A stretch of DNA of 64,000 nt from positions 49,158,233-49,222,232 of the forward strand of contig OX578280.1 of the NCBI GenBank assembly GCA_951217055.1, in the 5' to 3' direction. Position 1 is the first letter of the stretch. The number at the start of each line of letters is the position of its first letter. The notes beneath the pieces are model-generated. The model saw only the letters and a program-made list of their open reading frames with translations. It had not been told where the DNA came from and searched no databases. The position numbers were made by a program, and so were the translations under genes. Below are positions 24,084-34,953 of this stretch, in pieces. This DNA is from Gerris lacustris. Lineage: Eukaryota; Arthropoda; Insecta; Hemiptera; Gerridae.

Positions 24084-24725
24084 TTTTTACTTTCTCATAT
24101 AAATAGAAGTATTGTGATGGCGCGAAAATTCGATTTTGATGGATTTACACACATTTACAAGGTCTAAATAAAACAGTTGTATTATAGAATTTAGTAAATT
24201 ATTTGACTGCTGCGATAATGACTATTAGAAATCACTCATGCATAGTATAATTAAAGAGTAAACTTTACTAGTTTATTGGATTGATTCTCATTTCTCAATT
24301 AAATCATCATTTGGTGTTGTTGGTTTCTTTATATGTTTGAGGTATGTTTTGAGTCCAAAAAATGTCTGTCTGTCGTCTGTCTTTTGTCTGTCTGTCGTCT
24401 GTACAGACGCGTGGAGCCTAAACTACTGGACCGATATTGACGAAATTTGGCATACATGTTCAGAAAAATCATAGCCCGAGGCGAAATCGAGAAATGAATT
24501 TTAGCTCCAAATTTGGGGCGCTTAATACGCGGACGGAGAGAGGCCGAGTTCGATTCTCTCGCTGAGGTGAAGTAATTTTTAGGATAAATTTTGATGAAAT
24601 GTTCAATAAGTCAATAAGAATTTAATGAACCTACGAAAACTAATAAATGGAAAACACCGAGTTAGGTAATTATGAAATCGAATATGAGAAAGTTTGTCTG
24701 AGTTGTTCCTGACCGATTTTTTTCT
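24084..24725 (+). repeat. Dispersed repeat family B, copy 2
   Basis: Same ends as copy 1. Carries GTCTGTCTGTCGTCTGTACA, ATTGACGAAATTTGGCATAC, ATCATAGCCCGAGGCGAAAT and GCGGACGGAGAGAGGCCGAG. About 170 bases near 24165-24340 are not in copy 1 and may be a nested insert. Confidence 0.65.
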
Positions 24726-25079
24726 TGTGTAATTCATTCAGGTCTCGTCTTCGAATAATTTCTTTAGTAGAACACAGCCAAAGCGCAGGGGTTCCATGCT
24801 TGTGTTAAGTAGATAATATTTATATTATGAGTGTATGAGAGTCTTCGTTGAGTAACAGTTAAAGACTAAATTTAGTCTATTAGACAGTTTATTATTATTT
24901 TACAATTATATTTCTAATTTTGTGGCGATTTGTCTCATGTCGACTCTTTCATGCCTGTCTGTCAACTCGCACGTTCTGCCAGAGCAAAGCTTTTGACGTA
25001 GAGATTTCGATTTATGCACGAGGCGCTACCCATTGATATATTTTTGTCTCATATTCCAAATTCGTAGAAGTCTAACTAC

Positions 25080-25660
25080 TATTAAAAAATCGGTGAGAGA
25101 TTATTGAAACAAACTTTCTCATTTACGAGTGTAAAATTACTTAGGCCAGTTTTATTTATTTGTTTTTGAGTTTTCGTTGGTATATTTAATTATTAATGAT
25201 CATTTTATTAAAATTTATCATAAATATAACTTCTCCTCGGCGGGGAATCCGGCCTCTGTCAGTCCGCGTTTAAAGCTATTTTCTCTAGCTACTTTACCCG
25301 GGAAAACGGCTTATATCGTTAGATTTGTATTTAAATGGACTACATTTTAGAATGTTTTAATCAAAATCGTCGCCATTGTTTTTGAGAATTAATTTGTTTT
25401 CTGGATTTTTCAGAGTTTTTGGGAGGTAGCACCCCCAAATTTGGAGCTAAAATTAATTTCTCGATTTCGCCTCGGGGTATGATTTTTCTGAACATGTTTG
25501 TCAAATTTCGTCAAAATCGGCCCAGTAGTTTAGGCTCCACGCGTCTGCACAGACGTCAAGACATTTTTGGACTCAGGGGACCTCTAAACAAAATAAATCC
25601 ATCAAAATCTTAAAATCAAATTTTCGTGCCATCACAATACATTCTCTTTACTAGTCTTGG
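25080..25660 (-). repeat. Dispersed repeat family B, copy 3 (inverted)
   Basis: Reverse orientation of copies 1 and 2: AAACTTTCTCATTTACGAGT at one end, then TTTCGCCTCGGGGTATGATT, AAATTTCGTCAAAATCGGCC, GGCTCCACGCGTCTGCACAG and TTTTCGTGCCATCACAATAC. With copy 2 it forms a broad inverted pair. Confidence 0.65.
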
Positions 25661-25727
25661 CTATGGAAAGCATACATCCGGCCATGTATAGCATCAAATC
25701 ACTGCCAAACGAATTGTCTTCTTAGGC

Positions 25728-25850
25728 CCCTTTCACACTGAAAGAATCTTTATAACTCTAAATCAAGGAGAATCAGATGCGTATTTGTTATAGAAAACCC
25801 CTTCACACTGAAATAATCTTCATAACTCTAAATCAATGAAAATCCGATTT
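25728..25850 (+). repeat. Direct repeat of about 70-bp period at a transposon-like end
   Basis: CCCCTTTCACACTGAAAGAA (25729) and CCCCTTCACACTGAAATAAT (25799), each followed by ATAACTCTAAATCAA. TTTCACACTG-type ends occur on many non-autonomous DNA transposons. The other end was not located. Confidence 0.5.
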
Positions 25851-26156
25851 ATCAAAATTCGGCGAGGGGTTTCTATTAAAATGTGAACAAACTCTGTTTT
25901 TACCTTCACCGGCATTTGAAGTTGATATTTCACCGGAAAAATCAACTTCAATCATTGATTCAAGTTGATTTATTTTTTGGGCTTACTAGAATCTTGTAGA
26001 ATCTGATTTATCGAAATAATATAAACAAAATACAGACTGACATTTTTTTCCTTTCTCATAAATTATTTAAATAAAGAGAAAGTATTCCTATGGACATAGA
26101 ATTGTTAATTATTATAAAAGTAAAGGAAAATAATTCGATTTATGACGCTTTTTATT

Positions 26157-26278
26157 TTAAATCAAATTATAATTATTATCAACTACGGGAAACAGACAGA
26201 GAAAAATACACTCCAGCGCTGGAGTGTATTTTTCTCTGTCTGTTTCCCGTAGTTGTTAATAATTATAATTTGATTTAA
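26157..26278. repeat. 122-bp loop-less palindrome
   Basis: Two 61-base arms meet at CTCCAGC|GCTGGAG (centre between 26217 and 26218). The mirrored arms share AACTACGGGAAACAGACAGA and AAAAATACACTCC, with about one mismatch. It follows a CTTTCTCATA..AAAGAGAAAGTAT block like the start of the 22.8-kb repeat family. Confidence 0.85.
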
Positions 26279-26379
26279 ATTAAAATTTAATCTTTCCGTA
26301 GTATGAATACTACCAAAATCGTAAAATATGGACGCTTTTTATTATCCTGATGATTTTTATTTTTTCGCAAATACGAAGT

Positions 26380-26700
26380 ATACAGGGTGGTCCTGTATAA
26401 AAGTCTCCCTGTATGTAAAAGTCTCCCCCTCCCTTAAATTTATAACGGTCTGAGATAAATTACTGAAACTTGGGGTATCTATAACATGCGGAGGGGTCAT
26501 CCTATCGCGGACACCAGGGGCAACCACCCTTTTTGCCCCCAGGCCATTTAACTTCAAAATTTCAAATTGGAGTGTATATCTTTGATAGCAAATTTTGACT
26601 CTAGGGTGAAAAATAATAAAATTTACTATTATAACTTTCTTATCTCTAATATTTTGCTCCCTATAGAGGGGCAAAGATAGGAAAATAACCCTCCCAAAAA
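26380..26700 (-). repeat. Dispersed repeat with CAGGGTGGTCC terminus
   Basis: Starts TACAGGGTGGTCCTGTATAA at 26380 and contains TTAAATTTATAACGGTCTGA and AACTTGGGGTATCTATAACA. A 120-codon frame on the minus strand (26357-26719) crosses it without known motifs. Other CAGGGTG ends in the window are at 11337 (plus) and 10656 (minus). Confidence 0.4.
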
Positions 26701-27197
26701 TAGTAAAAAAATAAAACATGTATTTGTGTAAAATAAAACCAGAGAATTCGCACCTTTAGGCAGAGTATCAATCATGAAATGCCTTCATTTTTCACAAGAT
26801 ACTGTGATACATGTTATTTGTGAAATGCGGGTTTGATGTTTGCCCAGTTCCTCTCAACTCGATCGACTAAAGACTAAAAACAACCTTCCTAACCTGCACA
26901 GACATCTCTATCTATATCTACAATTAATTTAAATAAAATCATTTAAATTTAAAAAGCCATACATTTTTTAATCCTTCCAAGCCATATATTTCTTTTAAAA
27001 CTTTTCCAGAAGTTTTGACACAGGCAGAAAATTCTTATGGTTTAGTTGGCTACATTGATTAAATATTTTGTCAGCTGTAACTCGAGTCGTTTTTTGTTTT
27101 TGCGATTGCCGGGGTTGTTGGTTGTTGTGTTGTGTGAGCTTATTCTTAATTATTGTACTTATTTCTTTGACTACTGAACTAAATATTAGTTATCAAA

Positions 27198-30100
27198 ATG
27201 TACCAGGTAAGATCCAATTTAAATTTATTTAATGAATTGATGAATTTTCCTCCTTATGTTTATGGTGTGTTATTTTTGTTGTTCTGTCAGTAGTTGTAAA
27301 TATATAATAATATATTAGAAGTCTTCATCGGTTGGTTATATTTTTGCAGTATCCTCATTACAAAGCTAAGTAAAAACGAGGGCCATGTCTATATACCCTT
27401 ATTTAGAGGGACACATACTACATCGTTATTGTAATTCTTGCTACCCACTTAGATTAGCCTTTTGTTGTTAAAGAAGTTCGAATGTTGGTATTTGCTCAGT
27501 ACTATTTCATGTTCTCTTTTAAAAACATATAAAATGAATGAATGTTATAATACAAGCAATAATACCTTACTTCTGTAAGTTAAAATCAAGAACATTTACA
27601 ACCCTATGTCTCTCTCGCTTTTCTTCGTGTTACTTTTCTGATCATTTTAGTTATTTTTTCACGCGTGTTATTAAAACAGGAATGCTTATTCGTATAACAT
27701 TAGATAAATTAGTCTTTTTGAATTAAATTACTGTATGATATAGTCTTGGTTATCGTGGTTAATGGGCTAAATGTTTGTAAGGGTTTAAAATCTAAAATGA
27801 ACAGTATCAGCATCATGGCATTTATTAGAAAGCATTCCTCGTTTACTACTATTCATTTTCCTTTCTTTAATATATTTTATTCTAATTTCCTTGTAATTAA
27901 TATATGTTACTACCCTTCTGTTTAGAATTTCGTTGAACCCATGCAAGTTGATGTGCCACCTGAAGATAATGATAATACTGAAGAAGACCCATATCTGGTT
28001 GAAAACCCAACCTTGGTAAGTAAATATAAAAATCGAATTATTCTGACATTGCATTTCTGTTATTAATCCTTGTTTTAATTATTGTTCTTAAGCTTGTTTA
28101 TGGAATCAAATAAAACATTTGGTGTTTGTTGGTGTCCAATTAGCCTAATTAGATAATACAAAGGAACGCTTCTCTAAAGTCAAGAAAAGAGTTAACTGGA
28201 AAATCAAAAATAAGTGGGGAGGGGAGCCAATTAGAGCTTGTGGTTTTGACGTCTAGAATGTCGAGCCAACTAGGCAAACCTAAATGTCACTGACAGAGGA
28301 GTGTGGCCCTCAGGAAAATTGTCTAGTGCCTTTATTTTTCCTCTCAGGTTGACCAGCCTGAGTTATCAGAGTTATCTTGCCCTTGCATTTTGAAGAAGGC
28401 TGCATTAGAACAGCCAAAACCGGTCAATTGTTACAAATACAATTATTTTGTGTGAGAACGTTGTTTGGTTATTGAACTACACCTCTTCTATGTTGAGTCG
28501 CTATCACACACTGGAGAAAAACACAGTCGAGGATCCTGAGTTATCAGAGATAACTCTATTTTGGTCCGTCTTTAGATTAAAAAACTCTGATTTTATTAAT
28601 CTTTAATATTTATTTTATTATTCTTTACCAAACTGGAGATGCTTATTTACTATTTGTTTCTTCTGTTAATTAAGAAATCAGTTTTATTATACTTAAACTT
28701 TTATTTTTTTTAGTCTTAAAAATTTAATATTTAACTACTTGTTTGTTTTGTTTTAGGATCTGGAAACATATGCAAATAGTTATACTGGACTTGCTCGACT
28801 ATGCCGCCTAACATACATAGCCGATCATTGTCCACCCCTTAGGATAGAGGCTCTTAAAATGGCTATTAGTTATGTGATGAATACTTTCAATGTTCACATG
28901 TATCAGGTTCTTCATAAGAAACTGCTAGTAGCGTTAGGGTAATTTAATTTTTCTTTCCAAATTATCATTAAATTTTACTTCATCAACAATTATTATCCAT
29001 TTAGGATTTTTTTTTTAAAAGAACTTGGATTTTCAGAGTTCATTCATGATTACAGATGTTGGTAATTGTGATATTTATTTAAAGATGTGGTGTATTTAAT
29101 TAACCTATTTTTCTTCCACATCAAAGCTGGTGTCAGAAAGTCTCTACCTGGAGATTTTTCTTTAGTTGGTTATGCCCCTCTTATTTTTTTTTTTGGAGAG
29201 AATCGTGTTGTCTAAAATTTACTAAGTACTTGTAATTTTATAAATAATTTTTGGCAAAACACCCTACTGTGGGCTTCGATCATCCAAACAACTAATATTT
29301 TTTTTACGTCAACAAAAACTTTTTAACAAGCTAAATCTATTTTTATTGCTATTTTAAACTTTTTTGCTATAAATATACCCCATTGGTAGTTAGCCATGGC
29401 TGCAATTTCATGCTACCTTAAATGAACTGTGAATTCGTTGATTCTGAATTTGTAACAAAATAAGATATTAAATGTAGAACATCGCCCTTGAGATATTCTT
29501 GTGATTTTACTACTTTAAACAAATTTAATAAAATTAGTAAAGTTATATTAACTCTTGGTGTTCAAAATATGTTTTAGACAAAATAACCAAGAAGGTGTGC
29601 AGCAACAGGATATCCCTACTCTAGATCAGATGTGGATTGAAAATAAAACCAAGAAAGCTGCTTTGAAACTGGAAAAACTAGATACAGATTTAAAGAACTA
29701 CAAATCTAATTCAATTAAAGAATCTATTAGACGAGGAAACGATGATCTTGGTGATCACCATCTAGATTGCGGTGATTTAAGCAATGCTTTGAAGTGTTAC
29801 TCACGTGCCCGTGATTATTGTACGAGTGGAAAGCATGTAGTTAACATGTGTACTAATGTGATAAAAGTAAGTGGTTTGTTTTAAAATATTTTGAATTCCA
29901 TGTTATTGTGACAGGCTTGCTTTAATTGTTTGATTTTTTTAATATTTGATTAATAAATTACTTAATTCAAGTTCATCTTCAATTCTTTTAGCTCTACAAC
30001 TCTATTCAACAAATTATATGTGTCTATTTCTTCTATTATTATTATTATTACTTCGTTTTTTTTTTTCAATTTTCAGGTGAGTGTATATCTTCACAACTGG

Positions 30101-33100
30101 TCTCATGTTTTGAGCTATGTTAATAAAGCTGAATCTACTCCTGATTTTATTGAATCTCACGTAAGTAAAATGTTTACAGTGTTTTAAAGTTGACTTTAAT
30201 TTTTGTTAAATTTGATCAAATTAATGTAGATATTAAATCAAAAATTTTATTTACCTTGTCTTTTTTTTTCAAATAACAAATCAGTAAATTACAAAAAAAA
30301 AAAACTATCTCCAAATTAAAAACTTTTTCAATAAAATTGTATTTCAGTTATCTGGGAATACTTGTGTTGCTTTGGGTAATAACATTTTTGATTACGCCCA
30401 AATTTTAAAAACTATCAGTCCAAAATCAGCCCACAGATGGACTTACATTAATTTCAACCTTCTAATACAGAAAGAATGTGCCACACACTAATAGGTAGAC
30501 TTTTTTTCTTCTGAATGAAGAATCCCAGTGAGCTAATTCATTAGTTAACATTTATGGCTTTCTCAATGTGAAACAGTTATTCCTTGGTAAAGGTGTATTA
30601 GGTTTCCCTTGTTTATTTATATAGCGTGGTTTTTTAGTCATTGGAACCACCATGGCAATAATAGTGCTCCAGTATCAGAGGCCCAGTCAGTCGCCTTCCA
30701 CACTCCGAATCGTTCACATGCGCTACCTTTCTTGTTACCCTTTTACACCCTTCAGAACCAGCCCACCTCTCTATTATATGTTTATATTCAAATACAGTCC
30801 AAGTGCTTTCTTTTATGTGTATTTGAACGTTCGGAGTTTTGTGTTTTTTTGTGTTCACGCCATCCCCACAAGGTGTTATTGTGACAACCATGTCTCTTCA
30901 AATATATCCTCTAGTCTTGTCTCGCAACTTTTTTGCAATATTGTCTAGTTATTTGTTATCTTAAGGGTGCGGGTTGTTTCGATCCTAAACTTCGGAAGCG
31001 TACAAACTTAGATGATTGTATCTTGATTGTTTAAGTGTATCCAATTGCACTTGACTAGATTGTGGGTGGAATAACCTGGGAATTTGAGAAATGTATAGTT
31101 TGTATTATGGATTTTCAAACCTTGAAAATCTATTAGTCGTATTAATTTGCCAATACTATTACTTAAGCACTATAACTTGAATTTGCTCCTTTTTTTCAGG
31201 GTAAAGAATCTGGTCAAGCTCTGGTCACAAAACTAAAATGTGCTGGAGGTTTAGCAGAACTAGCCACTAAGAAATATAAGCAAGCTGCTAAACAGTTTCT
31301 TCAAGCTAACTTAGATCACTGTGATTTCCCTGATTTGTTGTCACCTTCTAATGTAGCAATATATGGTGGACTCACTGCCTTGGCCACATTTGATCGAACA
31401 GAACTACAAAAACATGTTATATTTTCCAGGTACTTCATTTTAATTAAAATAATTTATTTAAATAAGCTACAGGTAAATTATACATTGATTTATATTAAAC
31501 TAAAAAAATATTTTTCAATACATTTTTGTAAGTTTAATTGTTTTTATTTTACAGTAGTTTTAAACTTTTCCTGGAACTTGAGCCTCAACTTCGTGACATT
31601 ATTTTTAAGTTTTATGAATCAAAATATGCCACTTGCCTCAAATTATTAGATGATATAAAGGTATCGTATTTTATATGTATCTTTATTATTTATGTTTTTT
31701 TCTAAATTAATATTTTAGTGATGATAAATTGAACGTAGATTTATTATTAAAATATTTTTCCTTAATTTGTTTTAGGATAACCTTCACTTAGATATGTACC
31801 TGGCACCTCATGTGAATACGTTGTATGCTCAAATAAGAAACAGAGCTTTAATACAATATTTTAGGTTAGTGCATGTGTATATATATTTTATTGATTAAAA
31901 TTGTGTTTAATCTATATTCTTCAATATTTTCTTAAATCTATTTAATCTTATAATACAAAACAACTTACCTACATCTTACATCAATTGTTTTATTGATTTT
32001 TTTTCCAGTCCATATCAGTCAGCTGATCTTGGAAAAATGGCACTTGCATTTAATACTACAGTTCCTGCTTTGGAAGATGAACTTATGCAGTTGATTCTTG
32101 ATGGTCAAATACAGGCTAGAATCGATTCCCATAATAAGGTATTTAATTTTATTGGTAAAGTAAAATTTTATTTTTTGAATTTAAATATTTACATTTCAGC
32201 TTTAGAGCATTATTTCTATTTGTATTCTTGTTACATGTGTACAGAATATGTAATTATCAGCCTAAACATCCAATAATAAGCAGCAATTGTAAATAATATT
32301 GTTTTAATTCAAGAGGAGTGTCTGTTCTCAAAATGTCTATTTAGTAAAAAAAAGTTTATACATTGCACATTGCTCAAATAATAATTATGAGCAATAGACA
32401 GAACATTCTACATCAGACTAATTATTCTAACATTAGACCTCATTTGGTGCTTCTACCTCTCCTTTTGCATGTTATACAAATCCATTTATAATTTAATCCC
32501 CTTAAAATACAAATAATAATATAATTATTGTTGGGGATTTTCAATAAAGACAACCATAAATTTTACACATTAATGTTAGATTAAGCCAAATGCATAAAAC
32601 TTATAAGGACATCATAAGATTGGCACAATTTCGAGTGAAAAAAAGGTTCAGAATCGGATCTTTAATGCTATAGATTACCTCCTAAAAAACTTTTTACAAA
32701 AAAAAAAAAAATGTTTTTTATATACATTTTACCTCTTTAATATTAGTTTAGAAATGGGGTCTAGTTGGAATTTGAGGTCTTACACCTCCCGTCATTAAAC
32801 AGTTTAAATTCATTTTTCAGCACCGAGCAACTTATAACGATCTTTCCATGATCTAATTAAAATATACAAAACATGATTATATTACATTGATTATTTTATA
32901 TTTTTTGTTATTCTAGATTCTTTATTCAAAAGACATGGATCAAAGATGTTCAACATTTAAGAAAGCTTTAGGCATGGGTTGTGAATATCAAAGACGTACT
33001 AGAATGCTTATATTAAGAGCAGCTGTAATAAAAGCACAAATATGTGTCAAGGTAACTAGTATTTTTTTAATAAGTAATACATTGAAACACAATAAAAAAT

Positions 33101-33254
33101 ATAAGTATAAAATTTAAAAGTAAGTAAAATATATTAGTGTGCAAATTGTTCAAAATGTAAATACAATTTATTTTAGGGTCCACAGCGAGATTCTGCTCAA
33201 GGTGGAGGAGAAATGTCAGTGGCTCCAGGTTCTGTTCTAACACCAAGAAATTAA
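27198..33254 (+). CDS. CSN1: COP9 signalosome complex subunit 1 (CSN1/GPS1), 11 coding exons
   Basis: Exons: 27198-27206, 27926-28015, 28757-28938, 29578-29866, 30077-30160, 31200-31429, 31555-31660, 31776-31864, 32009-32138, 32917-33051, 33177-33254. All introns are GT..AG and phases agree, giving 473 residues (human CSN1 is about 470-490). Family signatures, known from CSN1 in other animals: [10 protein letters not shown] and VENPTL near the N-terminus, [19 protein letters not shown] (about 57-75), [41 protein letters not shown] (TPR-like helical repeats, about 125-215), [19 protein letters not shown] and [20 protein letters not shown] (PCI/winged-helix region, about 265-400). In known biology CSN1 is a scaffold of the COP9 signalosome, which removes NEDD8 from cullin-RING ligases in nucleus and cytosol. 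The first coding exon holds only three codons (MYQ), so the start is the least certain part. The last gene-free partner to its right is a convergent gene. Sure of identity. Confidence 0.97.
28372..28534 (+). mobile_element. Short retroelement-like insert in CSN1 intron 2, flanked by 15-bp direct repeats
   Basis: CCTGAGTTATCAGAG occurs at 28357-28371 and again at 28535-28549. Between them are 163 bases with a hammerhead-like block: TGAAGAAGGCTG, loop, CAGCCAAAAC (28391-28420), in which GGCTG pairs perfectly with CAGCC. The direct repeats could be a target-site duplication from retrotransposition. The wider region (28130-28560) looks repetitive. Confidence 0.4.
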
Positions 33255-33900
33255 ATTAATTTATTTAACTGGATTATTTGATCACCACAGTCTAGATGGC
33301 CGGTTTATTTTAATTACTTATTTGGAAGATCTAAATAAGGAATGATTTTATTTTATTGTCTTCATAAGCTCTTAATGTATTGAATCTTATTTAATTTATG
33401 ATATTATTTAAATAATTTTGTCTAAAAAGATAAAATGTTCATTTGTTCAAAAGATTCAGTGCCTATTCATTACATTAAGAACTAATTAAAGATCACTGTT
33501 TGTGCTACATTGATGGCATATGTATATAAAGAAAGAATATTCAGTCAGTTCTTTCAAGTGTGAATATGCTTTACTTGTAATCATGTGAGATTAATATTCA
33601 GTTTTTTGTTTTTGTTTTTTTAATTTTCAAAATATTGTTCATAAAGTTTATTTATTGACCAATTAAGAACAAAATTGTATTGATTTTTCCTTTGGTTCAA
33701 AAGCTACATTTTAAATAAGTAAATTAAATTGTTTATATTTATAAATAATTTCATGTATTTTTGTGTTAATTTTTGCATGATACTGTGATATAATTAACTT
33801 TCTTAAAAAAGCACCATTCATTATTCATTCAATAGCAGTTATTAATTTTGAATAATACAATAAAAATTTTAAATAAAATGTAATTAAAATTATAAGCTAA
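33255..33900 (+). terminator. Probable 3' UTR and polyadenylation region of CSN1
   Basis: AT-rich sequence directly after the CSN1 stop codon. AATAAA signals occur at 33859-33864 and 33872-33877, about 600 bases after the stop. No earlier canonical AATAAA was noticed. The true cleavage site cannot be read from sequence alone. Confidence 0.4.
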
Positions 33901-34953
33901 TGGGTAACAAAGATTAACTTTACCTTCAGAATGGTTCTGCAATAGTTTGTATGCCACTTTTATTTTGAATCATAGATGTTCCTATTTGCAATTCTTTTAA
34001 TTTTAGGAAGAGGGTCTGAATTTCAAATTGTATAAGGTTAAAGGTTTTGCATCAAACTAATCATTTGGTACAGAAATCATTAATTTGCAACTTCTACTTC
34101 TCAGTTGAACGTGGTCCAATAGAGAATAGTGTAGCAACCACACAAGTTTATACATGAACCCTCTTGACACTAGGCACCATAAGAAACATAGAAGGTTCTG
34201 GGAATCTTCATATTGAAGATTTATGTGTCGAAACATAGTTCATGCCTGTTGCTTTAATCCAGGGGTCTTCAACCTATGACCCATGTGACTTTTTATCTAA
34301 CCCGCTGTGACGCTAAAGAAGTTAGCAAATGAACTTAAACAATGCAAAGCTATTAGTTCACCATAACCAAATGTCATTGGACGCATCAGGAAAGATCAGC
34401 ACGATTCTTAATGAGGTTTTCTTGGCCAAAATTAATAGTGCTTTTCTAGAGATTCCCTACCATTGTGTACGATGGTTGAGTGCTGCTTCCTTCATCCATC
34501 CTGCTTTAGACCATCTTATCCAGATCTGGACCATCAACCAAAAAAGTTGGTGCCCATGCTTTAATCCATGCAGAGGTGCTGTTAAAAAAAAATATTTAGT
34601 TACACCTAGACATAATATAGCAATGTTCAAGCTGTCACAAAGAAACTCACAACTTTTAACTATATCTTTTTTTTGTCCTTAAGGTTACAGTGTACATGAC
34701 CCTTGATGGTTTTGAACATTTCTGGTTATTAGTACCTGTTGACACTGAATGATGTTCAAGAATGCATTTTTAAACTTAATATCTGTTTTTCAAGGGATAG
34801 GAGAGATAAGACTAATGGATTAATTTTATATTTGTAGCATTAATAAATCAAACAAAAGAGTCAATTGTTAATAGATTTATAATTCAACAAAATTTATAGT
34901 TTTTTAAAATTTGTTATTGTGTGTGCAAGATAAAACTTTTATAATAGTTTGGA

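Noticed and set aside
26357..26719. 120-codon minus-strand frame
   Set aside because: Runs through a CAGGGTGGTCC-ended dispersed repeat; no conserved motif.
30609..30948. Several 85-98 codon frames
   Set aside because: They lie in CSN1 intron 5, overlap on both strands and have no recognisable motif.
34329..34682. Plus-strand frame of 117 codons
   Set aside because: No family signature. It follows a CAGGGGTCTTCAACCTATGA block that looks like the end of a hAT-type repeat, so it is probably repeat debris.
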